Origin: Pseudomonadota bacterium | GTDB lineage: Bacteria; Pseudomonadota; Alphaproteobacteria; Acetobacterales; Acetobacteraceae | DNA: 7,442 nt | Assembly: GCA_021808185.1 (NCBI GenBank) | Contig: JAKBCB010000173.1 | Location: forward strand, 1-7,442 | Direction of reading: 5' to 3' | Shown here: positions 1 through 6,476 of the stretch, piece after piece | Position numbering within the stretch: the stretch's first letter is position 1 | Layout: the number at the start of each line of letters is the position of its first letter | Notes under the pieces: model-generated | What the model saw: the letters and a program-made list of their open reading frames with translations, nothing else | Database searches by the model: none | What the model was told of the DNA's origin: nothing | Made by a program: the position numbers and the translations under genes

Positions 1-22
1 CTCGGTCCCGCGTGATCGCCAC
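1..22 (-). CDS. Possible start of a further operon gene (7 codons only, runs off window)
   Basis: The TAG stop of the fused ATPase overlaps a GTG on the minus strand (TAGTG, GTG at 22-20). From that GTG the frame stays open to the window edge and reads V/M-A-I-T-R-D-R. An AGGCGG-like purine stretch lies a few bases upstream, inside the end of the ATPase gene. Every other transporter junction here is a start-stop overlap, so a translationally coupled next gene is plausible. Seven codons give no family information, and a chance GTG is quite possible. Confidence 0.2.
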
Positions 23-2037
23 TACGCCGCCTGCACCGCGCGCAAGGCGCCGAGGTCCAGATGGCAGCGCAGCTCCCGGTAGGCGCCGACCGGCCGCAAG
101 GGCGGCTCCTGCTGCTCGCAGATCGGACCGAGCTTGCGCGGGCAGCGGGTGTGGAACACGCAGCCCGAGGGCGGCTCGCTGGGGCTCGGGATCTCGCCGG
201 TAAGCCGAACACGCTCGCCCCGCGCATCGTCCAGCATCGGAAATGCCGCGACCAGAGCCTCGGTGTACGGATGATGCGGTGGGGCCAGCACGTCCTCCGC
301 CAGCCCGATTTCCATCAGGCGGCCGAGATAGAGCACGGCGATGCGGTCGGCCAGGTACCGCACCACGCTCAGATCGTGCGAGATGAACAGATAACTCACG
401 CCGCGCTCGGCTTGCAGATCCGCCAGCAGGTTCAGGATCGACGCCTGCACCGACACATCCAGCGCCGAGGTCGGCTCATCGCAGACGATGATGCGCGGGT
501 CGCCGGCGAAGGCACGGGCGATGGCCACGCGCTGCTTCAGCCCGCCGGATAATTGCCGGGGCCGCGCGGCGATGTGCCGCTCGCTCAGCAGCACCGCATG
601 GGCCAGCCGCGCCAGTCTCTCGCTCCGCGCGGCCGCTGCCACGCCGCCGAGGCGGCCAAGGGCGCGGCCGATGATGCGCCGCACGCTGTGCGCCCGGTTC
701 AGCGCCGAATCCGGGTTCTGGAACACGATCTGGATGGATTTGGTCTGCGCGCGGGACCGCCGCCCGGCCAGCGCCGGAAGCGCCTTGCCGTCCACCTGGA
801 TGGTTCCGCCGGGATCGGGTGCGGTCAGCCCCAGCAACACGCGCGCGAGCGTGGTCTTGCCGCTGCCCGACTCCCCAACGAGGCTCAATGTCTCGCCCGG
901 CCAAAGCGCCAGCGACACATCCGTCAGCGCGCGCACCGCGTGGTGGCCGTGGCCGTAGCTCTTGCCCACCCCGTTTGCCAGCAGCAGCGGCGGGCCGGCG
1001 CGATCCACCGTGTGCGCGGCACCTGCTTGCGGTGGCGCGGACGCCGGCTGCCCCGCCACACGCTCCGGATAGTGGCACGCGGAGAAGCCGCTGCCGGCGG
1101 CGCGTGGCGTCGGCACCTCGACGCCGCATCTCGTGTCGGCCAGGGTGCAGCGCTCGGCGAAGCCGCAGCCGGCGCGGGCATCGCCTGGGGCCGGCAGGAA
1201 GCCGGGGATCGTCGCCAGTCGCGCGCCATCCTTGCGCTGGCCGGCGCGCGGCAGGCAGCGCAGCAACCCGGCGGTGTAGGGGTGGCGCGGCGCGCGGAAC
1301 ATCTCGTCCGGCGCGCCCTCCTCGATCAGCCGGCCCGCGTACAGCACGCCCACGCGCTCGCACATCCGCGCCACCACCGCGAGATTGTGGCTGATGAACA
1401 GAAGTGCTGTGCCGAAGCGCTCGCGAAGCTCGCGGATCAGGGCCAGCACCTCGGCCTCCACCGTGGCATCGAGGCCCGTGGTCGGCTCGTCCAGGATCAG
1501 CAGCGCCGGGTTGGTCGCCAGCGCCATCGCGATGGCCACGCGCTGCTGCATTCCGCCGGACAACTGGTGCGGGTAGCGATCCATCACCCGGCCGGGATCG
1601 GCGATCTGCACACGGCGCAGCATGTCCACCGTGCTTTCCAGCGCCGCCCGCACGTCCTGCCCGGCACGCCGGAAAATCTCGGCGATCTGCACGCTGACGC
1701 GCAGCGACGGATTCAGCGCGCGGCTCGGATCCTGGGAGACGGTGGCGACGGTTGTCGCACGCAGCCGACGCAGGTCTTCCGAGCCCAGCGCCATCAGGTC
1801 GCGCCCGGCGATCTCGATGCGCCCGCCACTGACGCGGCCATTGCCCGCCAGATAGCGCACCGCGGCCGCCGCGACGGTGGATTTGCCGCAGCCGGACTCG
1901 CCGACCAGCCCGTAGGACTCGCCCGCGCCGATGCGCAGGCTGACGCCATGCAGTACCTTCACGTCGTGCCCGCGCACGCGAAAGCTCACCTCAAGCCCAT
2001 CGGCCACCAGCACGTCCGGCCGCGCGCCCTGCGTCAT
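22..2037 (-). CDS. Fused dipeptide/oligopeptide-type ABC transporter ATP-binding protein (DppD-DppF-like tandem)
   Basis: This 671-residue protein should power the importer encoded just upstream by binding and hydrolysing ATP on the cytoplasmic face of the two permeases. It carries two complete ABC domains. Domain 1 has Walker A GESGCGKST at 46-54, Q-loop Gln102, signature LSGGMQQR at 159-166, Walker B LLILDEPT at 179-186 and switch His217. Domain 2 has GESGSGKTT at 388-396, Gln440, LSGGLKQR at 496-503, IIVCDEPT at 516-523 and His554. Each is followed by an oligopeptide-transporter C-terminal region with HPYT (252-255 and 589-592) and four cysteines (C291, C297, C304, C321; C626, C632, C640, C658). 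An Ala/Pro-rich linker at about 328-350 joins the halves. GsiA and YejF are known fusions of this kind, so length and layout are normal. The start is the ATG at 2037, overlapping the upstream permease stop as ATGA; a frame open upstream to 2178 lies inside the permease gene and lacks ABC homology. No key motif is missing. The transported substrate cannot be inferred from this subunit. Confidence 0.95.
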   Translation of the reverse strand: MTQGARPDVLVADGLEVSFRVRGHDVKVLHGVSLRIGAGESYGLVGESGCGKSTVAAAAVRYLAGNGRVSGGRIEIAGRDLMALGSEDLRRLRATTVATVSQDPSRALNPSLRVSVQIAEIFRRAGQDVRAALESTVDMLRRVQIADPGRVMDRYPHQLSGGMQQRVAIAMALATNPALLILDEPTTGLDATVEAEVLALIRELRERFGTALLFISHNLAVVARMCERVGVLYAGRLIEEGAPDEMFRAPRHPYTAGLLRCLPRAGQRKDGARLATIPGFLPAPGDARAGCGFAERCTLADTRCGVEVPTPRAAGSGFSACHYPERVAGQPASAPPQAGAAHTVDRAGPPLLLANGVGKSYGHGHHAVRALTDVSLALWPGETLSLVGESGSGKTTLARVLLGLTAPDPGGTIQVDGKALPALAGRRSRAQTKSIQIVFQNPDSALNRAHSVRRIIGRALGRLGGVAAAARSERLARLAHAVLLSERHIAARPRQLSGGLKQRVAIARAFAGDPRIIVCDEPTSALDVSVQASILNLLADLQAERGVSYLFISHDLSVVRYLADRIAVLYLGRLMEIGLAEDVLAPPHHPYTEALVAAFPMLDDARGERVRLTGEIPSPSEPPSGCVFHTRCPRKLGPICEQQEPPLRPVGAYRELRCHLDLGALRAVQAA

Positions 2038-2849
2038 GCCTCCAGCGTCTCCCGCACGCCGTCGGCCAGCAGGTTGACGCCGACGACGAGCGAGACGATG
2101 GCGAGCGCGTCGAACAGCACCGTCCACCAGAACCCGCCGGTGATCAGGCCGTAATTCTCCGAGATGCCAAGGCCCCAATCCGCCGAGGGCGGCTGGATGC
2201 CGAAGCCGATGAAACTCAGCGTCGCCACCGCGAAGATGGCATAGCCGAGCCGCACCGTGCTTTCGACCAGCACCGGGGAGATCACGTTGGGCAGGATTTC
2301 GACGACCATGATATGCACGGCGGTCTCGTCGCGCAGCCGGGCGGCGGCGACGTAGTCCAGTTGCGCCTCGTTGAGCACGGCCGCGCGCACGGTGCGGGCG
2401 ACGATGGGGGTGAAGGCGAAGCCGATGACGACGATGATCGTCAGGTTCGACGGCCCTAGCGCCACCAGCGCCAGCAGCGCGATGATCACCAGCGGCAGCG
2501 CCAGCACCGCGTCGATCACGCGGCTCAGCACGTCATCCACCACGCCGCGAAAATAGCCGGTGACGAGGCCGAGGGTGGTGCCGCACAGCGTGCCGAGCAA
2601 GGTAGCCACCGGCGCCAACGTCAGGATGTCGCGCGCGCCCACGATAACGCGCGAGAAGATGTCGCGGCCGAGTTGATCGGTGCCGAACCAGTGTTCCGCC
2701 GATGGCGGCTGCAAGGTCGCCAGCAGGTCGTCGGCATACGGGTCGTACGGCACGAAAGCGTTGCCGGCCAGTGCGCAGACGATCCAGAAGCCGATGATCG
2801 TCACGCCCACCAGGACGCCGCGTGACCGCAGCATGTCGGAGGGTCTCAT
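2034..2849 (-). CDS. ABC transporter permease, DppC/OppC type
   Basis: This 271-residue inner-membrane protein is the second permease half of the peptide-type importer. It has an N-terminal hydrophobic segment (about 12-31), the family hallmark GTDQLGRD at 56-63 just before the permease core, then several hydrophobic segments (about 75-100, 115-150, 200-218, 243-262). The cytoplasmic EAA loop, which docks on the ATPase, lies at about 165-188 and ends in ILPN as usual. Its first Glu is Ala168 and the nearly invariant Gly is Asp174 (AAARLRDETAV where EAARxLGxxxx is usual). Length is slightly short for the family, mainly at the N terminus. The ATG at 2849 overlaps the previous permease stop (ATGA), supporting this start; an internal ATG at 2834 is a less likely alternative. 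The gene overlaps the ATPase start downstream by 4 nt, so translation is probably coupled and subunit amounts matched. Family assignment is firm; the substrate is unknown. Confidence 0.93.
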   Translation of the reverse strand: MRPSDMLRSRGVLVGVTIIGFWIVCALAGNAFVPYDPYADDLLATLQPPSAEHWFGTDQLGRDIFSRVIVGARDILTLAPVATLLGTLCGTTLGLVTGYFRGVVDDVLSRVIDAVLALPLVIIALLALVALGPSNLTIIVVIGFAFTPIVARTVRAAVLNEAQLDYVAAARLRDETAVHIMVVEILPNVISPVLVESTVRLGYAIFAVATLSFIGFGIQPPSADWGLGISENYGLITGGFWWTVLFDALAIVSLVVGVNLLADGVRETLEA

Positions 2850-3799
2850 TCCCCGGCCCCGAAGCGCACGCGCGGATTGAGTGCCGCATACAGCAGATCG
2901 GCGATCAGCGTGGCCAGCGTATAGACGATGCCGACACTCAGAACGCCTGCTTCCAGCAGCGGAAAGTCCTTCGCCCGCGCCGCCGTGTAGATCAGCGTGC
3001 CGATGCCCTGGTAGCGGAACAGCACCTCGATCACCACGAGGCCGCCGATCAGATAGCCGGTCTGCGTACCGATCACCGCGATGGTCGGCAGCAGCGCGTT
3101 CCGCAGCACATGGCGGAACAGCACATCACGGCGCGGCAGCCCCTTCAGCACGGCGGTACGGGTGTATTCGGCAGCCAGCGCCTCGACAGTGCCGGCGCGG
3201 GCCATGCGGGCGATGTAGCCGAACAGCACCAGCACCAGCGGCATCGACGGCAGGATCAGGTGGAACAACTGGCTGCCGAAGCCCCCGCCGCGCGGGGCGG
3301 TGGCGGAAATCGGCAGCCAGCGCAGCCACACGCCGAACACCAGGATCAGCACGATGCCGGAGACGAATTCCGGGATCACCGTCGCGGACAGGCCGAGCAG
3401 CGTGATCGCGCGATCCACGAAGCGCCCGGCATGCAGCGCCGCCCATACGCCGCCAAACAGGCTCAGCGGCACCACGATCAGGAAGGCAACCGCGCCGAGC
3501 AGCAGCGAATTGCCCAGCGCGCTGGCGATGAACGGCCCCGCCGGGGCGCGATAGGCGTAGGACATGCCCGGATCGCCCCGCACGAAATGGCTGATCCAGT
3601 CCCAGTACTGCACCAGCAGCGGCCGGTCGGTGCCGAGCTGGTGGTTCAGCACCGCCACCGCCCGCGCCTCCGCCAGCGGCCCGAGGATGGCGCGGGCCGG
3701 GTCGCCCGGCAACACCTGACCCGCGCCAAACACCAGCACGCTCAGAATCCAGAGCGTCGCAAACGACAGGGCCAGGCGCTTGAACAGCAGGCGCGACAT
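2846..3799 (-). CDS. ABC transporter permease, DppB/OppB type
   Basis: This 317-residue inner-membrane subunit is the first permease half of the importer. The N terminus MSRLLFKRLA followed by a long hydrophobic helix (about 10-28) and LPGDPA (30-35) is the standard DppB opening. GTDRPLLVQYWDWI (56-69) and GDPGMSY (75-81) are the usual periplasmic loop. Further membrane segments lie at about 97-123, 132-160, 182-197, 238-260 and 284-306. The EAA loop (about 211-238) is canonical, with Gly220 and HVLRNALLP at 230-238. The later FxxPGxG turn appears as FRYQGIG (261-267), with Gln where Pro is common. The start at 3799 gives the expected N terminus and lies 12 nt after the binding-protein stop; only a weak purine-rich site (AAAGCCGAG) precedes it, so reinitiation from the upstream gene is likely. 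Its stop overlaps the next permease start by 4 nt. Confidence 0.94.
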   Translation of the reverse strand: MSRLLFKRLALSFATLWILSVLVFGAGQVLPGDPARAILGPLAEARAVAVLNHQLGTDRPLLVQYWDWISHFVRGDPGMSYAYRAPAGPFIASALGNSLLLGAVAFLIVVPLSLFGGVWAALHAGRFVDRAITLLGLSATVIPEFVSGIVLILVFGVWLRWLPISATAPRGGGFGSQLFHLILPSMPLVLVLFGYIARMARAGTVEALAAEYTRTAVLKGLPRRDVLFRHVLRNALLPTIAVIGTQTGYLIGGLVVIEVLFRYQGIGTLIYTAARAKDFPLLEAGVLSVGIVYTLATLIADLLYAALNPRVRFGAGE

Positions 3800-3811
3800 C
3801 TCGGCTTTCGC

Positions 3812-5476
3812 TCAGGTGAAGTGCGCGCCCTCCATGAACAGGCGGTTGGCGATGGGCGGAATGCCGGCGAGGCCCTTGCGCATCGGCACCAGTTCGTCGA
3901 AGAAATAGCCAACGATGAGCGGTGTCTCGTCCAGCAACAGGCGCTGGATCTGCCCCGCGATGGCGCGCTGCCCGCCGAGGTCGGGCGAGGCGATGTACTG
4001 TGCCACCAGCTTGTCGTAAGTCGGGTTCTTGAAATGCGCCGAGTTCCACGTGCCGTCGCTGGTCAGCGGCGCCGACAGGAACACGTTCGGCACGCCGCGA
4101 TGGCCATAATCGGTGATGCCCAGCACGGAATCGAGCCAGTCGGATTGCCCGAACACCGCCTTGCCATAATAGGCGTTCTGGTCCTCGACATTGAGTGCGA
4201 TGTTGATGCCGACGGCCTTGGCGAAGTTCTGGAGCAGCACGGCGTAGTCGGGAATTTCCATATAGCGCTCGGTGGTCAGCTTGACATCGAAGCCCTTGCC
4301 GACCCCGGCAGCCTCCAGCAACTGCTTCGCCTCGGCGAGGTTCTGTTCGCGCTGCGGCACCGTGGGGTCGCTCGACGGGAACAGGGCGGCGAAGGGCGTG
4401 TCGTTGCCGATGCTGGCGCGGCCGTTGAACAGGCCGGCCACCAGCTTCTTGCGATCCAGCGTCAGCGCGAGCGCCCGGCGCACCCGCTTGTCCTGGAACG
4501 GAGCCATGTCCGTGCGCATGTGCACCTGCTGGTGCGACACGCTCTTGATGCTCATCACGTCGATGTTCGGGTCGTTGAACAGCGCCTGCGCGCCCTTGAA
4601 GGCAACCTGTTGCAGCACGTCCACGTCGCCGCCCTGCAACGCCAGAACCTGCGATTGCTGGTCGCCGAAGAAGCTGTATTCCAGCCGCTCCGGCAGCGCG
4701 GGCTTGCCCCAGTAGTTCGGGTTGCGCACGAAGCTCGCCCCGACCTTGGGGGTGAACTTCTCCAGCTTGAACGGCCCGGTGCCGATGAACGTCTTTTCGT
4801 AATCCCCCGCATAATCGGCCGGCAGGATCACGAGATTGTAGTTGTCGGTGGAGAGCACGTAGGGAAAATTGCCGTTCGGTGCGTCCAGATGGAATTCCAC
4901 GGTATGGTCGTCGATCTTCCGCGAATTCCCCTTCTGCAAGATGCCCTTGAAAGCCGAGAGGGCGTTGGCCGAGTTCTTCGGATCGGCCATGCGGTCGATA
5001 CTGGCGATCACGTCATCGGCCGTCATCTTGCGACCGTTCTGGAATGTGACGTCCTGCCGCAGCTTGAACGTCCACACCGAACCGTCGGTGTTCGGGCGCC
5101 AGCTTTCCGCGAGTTGCGGTTGCAGCACAAGATCGGGGCCGGTGCGGCAGAGGAATTCGCCGGTCGGCTCCAGCAGCACCAGCCCGCCATTGTCGGCGAT
5201 CGTCACCGGGTCGATGGCACCGGCCGGCTGGCCGATGCCGATGCGGATTGTCGCCCCGGGCGTGCCGGCCGCCATCGCCCGGCGCGGCGAGAGCGTGGGC
5301 CCGAACACCGCGCCGGCGATGCCCCCGAGCAGCGGCAGCGACAGCCCCAGCACGCTGCCATGGCGCATGAAGTCGCGCCGGCCGATGCACCCGGACAGCA
5401 ACTCGTCGAACAGATCGTTCTCCAGCACGCCGACATCGCGGCGCACCGCATCCAGACGCTTGCGATCCTTGCTCAT
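3812..5476 (-). CDS. Tat-exported family-5 extracellular solute-binding protein of an ABC importer
   Basis: This 554-residue protein is the periplasmic receptor that delivers ligand to the permeases. The family-5 (peptide/opine/nickel type) signature is clear at about 123-156: AESWRPN, then VWTFKLRQDVTFQNG and TADDV. GTGPFKL at 232-238, NPNYWG shortly after it, and the RRALALTLDR stretch are also typical. Export appears to be by the Tat route: the twin-arginine sequence GRRDFM is at 32-37, followed by a hydrophobic stretch (about 42-60) and an Ala-rich likely cleavage region near residues 67-71. The n-region before the arginines is long (about 32 residues) and acidic/basic mixed. No lipobox is apparent. 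The start chosen is the ATG at 5476 because GGTGAGG lies just upstream; an ATG at 5566 would run into the preceding dehydrogenase gene. It lies 67 nt after the dehydrogenase and 12 nt before the first permease. Family-5 proteins bind peptides but also opines, amino-acid derivatives, sugars or metal chelates, so the ligand is open. Confidence 0.93.
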   Translation of the reverse strand: MSKDRKRLDAVRRDVGVLENDLFDELLSGCIGRRDFMRHGSVLGLSLPLLGGIAGAVFGPTLSPRRAMAAGTPGATIRIGIGQPAGAIDPVTIADNGGLVLLEPTGEFLCRTGPDLVLQPQLAESWRPNTDGSVWTFKLRQDVTFQNGRKMTADDVIASIDRMADPKNSANALSAFKGILQKGNSRKIDDHTVEFHLDAPNGNFPYVLSTDNYNLVILPADYAGDYEKTFIGTGPFKLEKFTPKVGASFVRNPNYWGKPALPERLEYSFFGDQQSQVLALQGGDVDVLQQVAFKGAQALFNDPNIDVMSIKSVSHQQVHMRTDMAPFQDKRVRRALALTLDRKKLVAGLFNGRASIGNDTPFAALFPSSDPTVPQREQNLAEAKQLLEAAGVGKGFDVKLTTERYMEIPDYAVLLQNFAKAVGINIALNVEDQNAYYGKAVFGQSDWLDSVLGITDYGHRGVPNVFLSAPLTSDGTWNSAHFKNPTYDKLVAQYIASPDLGGQRAIAGQIQRLLLDETPLIVGYFFDELVPMRKGLAGIPPIANRLFMEGAHFT

Positions 5477-5489
5477 GAGCCTCACCCCC
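5477..5489 (-). promoter_or_regulatory. Ribosome binding site of the solute-binding protein gene
   Basis: On the minus strand GGGGGTGAGG precedes the ATG at 5476 with about 3-4 nt between the purine run and the start codon. It decides the start against the longer frame beginning at 5566, whose first codons overlap the dehydrogenase gene. Spacing is on the short side, so strength is uncertain. Confidence 0.45.
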
Positions 5490-5543
5490 GCTTTCCAGCC
5501 TGACAGATTTTCGCCACGCCCGTGCGGCCGAGACGAGACACGC

Positions 5544-6317
5544 TCAGCCGGCCATCCAGCCGCCATCGACGAGGAGGTTGATCCCCGTCACGTAGGTCGC
5601 CAGATCGCTGGCCAGGAACAGCGCCGCCTTGGCCACATCCTCCGGCCGCCCCAGCCGTGGCCACGGCGTCCGCCGTCGCGAATACTCCAGCAGCGCCGGG
5701 TCGGCGGCGATGCCGGCCTTGCCGGTGACGATCTTGCCAGGCGCCACGGCGTTGCACACGATCCCGTCGCGCGCGTGATCGACCGCGATCTGTCGGGTCA
5801 ACTGCACCACACCGCCCTTGCTGACGCCATAAGGAAAGTCGCCGGGGGATGCGATCATGCCCTGTTGCGAGGCGATATTCACGATGCGCCCGCGCACATC
5901 ATCCACCGGCGCCTGCGTCAGCATCTGCTGTACCGCGCGCTTGCAGCCATGGAACACGCCCGTCAGATTCACCGCGATCACGCGCGCCCAGTCTTGCTCG
6001 CGGGTCTGGAGCAGATCGGTGCTGGTGTAGATCGCGGCGTTATTGACCATCACATCGAGCCGGCCGAAGCGGCGCACCGTCTCGCTCACCAGCGCATCGA
6101 CGCTGTCCCAGCTTGCCACGTCGGTCGGTAGATCGAGCGCGGTGCCGCCGGCCGCCGCGATCAGCGCGTGCGTGGGCTCGCCGCCTTCGATCGGGTCCGT
6201 CCGCGTATCGGCCAGCACCACGGCCGCCCCCTCGGCGGCGAAGCGCACCGCGATGGCGCGGCCCAGCCCGGAACTGGCGCCGGTCACGATCGCCACTCGG
6301 TCGGCCAACAGCGCCAT
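5544..6317 (-). CDS. Classical short-chain dehydrogenase/reductase (SDR), NAD(H)-type
   Basis: This 257-residue cytoplasmic protein should be an oxidoreductase acting on a hydroxyl or keto group. The Rossmann cofactor motif TGASSGLG is at 12-19; Asp37 at the end of the second beta strand (VVLAD) favours NAD(H) over NADP(H). NNAA is at 92-95, and the catalytic set is Asn117, Ser150, Tyr163 and Lys167 (YGVSK), with the Ser-Tyr spacing of 13 typical of classical SDRs. The PGKIVTGK stretch and the C-terminal VTGINLLVDGGW are also standard. Length matches the FabG-like class. The ATG at 6317 puts the Rossmann motif at the usual distance; the same frame is open further upstream but there it runs antisense through the regulator gene. 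Only a weak GGGA lies before the start. It is first in the presumed operon with the importer and divergent from the regulator, so it may act on the imported compound or a product. Substrate is not predictable from motifs alone. Confidence 0.94.
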   Translation of the reverse strand: MALLADRVAIVTGASSGLGRAIAVRFAAEGAAVVLADTRTDPIEGGEPTHALIAAAGGTALDLPTDVASWDSVDALVSETVRRFGRLDVMVNNAAIYTSTDLLQTREQDWARVIAVNLTGVFHGCKRAVQQMLTQAPVDDVRGRIVNIASQQGMIASPGDFPYGVSKGGVVQLTRQIAVDHARDGIVCNAVAPGKIVTGKAGIAADPALLEYSRRRTPWPRLGRPEDVAKAALFLASDLATYVTGINLLVDGGWMAG

Positions 6318-6385
6318 CGCGGATCCCGCCCGGTCATGTGCAAGCCGGGAATGGTCCACGAGAACCAGCCGCCCGGATTGTCCCT

Positions 6386-6415
6386 TTGCGCACCGCACTA
6401 TCGCTGTTGCGCCCC
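6386..6415. promoter_or_regulatory. Direct repeat TTGCGC(A/C)CC with 21-bp period, candidate AraC-family operator
   Basis: TTGCGCACC at 6386-6394 recurs as TTGCGCCCC at 6407-6415, matching at 8 of 9 positions with starts exactly 21 bp apart, so both copies face the same side of the helix. AraC-family proteins bind such direct half-sites about two helical turns apart. The repeat lies about 60-70 nt from both flanking start codons, beside a divergent AraC-type regulator gene. G+C-rich sequence makes short repeats by chance, so binding by the neighbouring regulator is inference. Confidence 0.35.
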
Positions 6416-6462
6416 AAGCCGTCCGCTTGACAGCGCCCGGTCCGCCCTTTCTCCTCGAACGC

Positions 6463-6467
6463 GGAGG
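6463..6467 (+). promoter_or_regulatory. Shine-Dalgarno of the regulator gene, decides the start codon
   Basis: GGAGG at 6463-6467 directly touches an ATG at 6468 (no spacer) but stands 9 nt before an in-frame ATG at 6477. The second spacing is workable and the first is not, so translation most likely begins at 6477. Confidence 0.7.
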
Positions 6468-6476
6468 ATGAGGCGC

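Larger units (their letters stand above)
6318..6476. promoter_or_regulatory. Divergent intergenic region between the dehydrogenase operon and the regulator gene
   Basis: The 159 nt between the two divergent start codons must contain both promoters unless transcripts start further out. A TTGACA at 6427-6432 on the plus strand matches the sigma70 -35 consensus, but no good -10 hexamer follows at 16-18 nt, and a start there would leave almost no leader before the Shine-Dalgarno. On the minus strand no convincing -35/-10 pair was found, which would fit an operon that needs an activator. A 21-bp direct repeat sits in the middle (listed separately). Confidence 0.6.

Noticed and set aside
553..2154. 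Plus-strand open frame (533 codons) antisense to the fused ATPase
   Set aside because: Same shadow composition; the opposite strand carries two complete ABC domains with all motifs.
2822..5503. Very long plus-strand open frame (893 codons) opposite the permease and binding-protein genes
   Set aside because: Its composition is the Arg/Gln/His/Ala-rich type produced by antisense reading of G+C-rich genes, it has no recognisable domain, and it spans the antisense of three solid genes.
5477..5543. Possible terminator or second promoter between the dehydrogenase and the binding protein
   Set aside because: A short CACG/CGTG pairing exists but the loop is too small, the arm is imperfect and no T-run follows; no -35/-10 pair was convincing.
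5477..5566. Longer start for the solute-binding protein at 5566
   Set aside because: It would overlap the dehydrogenase gene and place the twin-arginine motif more than 60 residues in; the ATG at 5476 has a better ribosome binding site.
6340..6365. Sigma54-like promoter on the minus strand (TGGACC... with GC ten bases after GG)
   Set aside because: The GG/GC spacing fits but the -12 element lacks TTGC, so the match is too poor.
6328..6440. Three GCCCGG copies (6328, 6371, 6435) in the intergenic region, two followed by CCCTTT
   Set aside because: Spacing is irregular (43 and 64 bp) and such hexamers are expected by chance at this base composition.
6427..6455. Sigma70 promoter for the regulator from TTGACA at 6427-6432
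   Set aside because: No acceptable -10 hexamer lies at 16-18 nt spacing, and the implied start would fall on the Shine-Dalgarno; recorded only as a remark.
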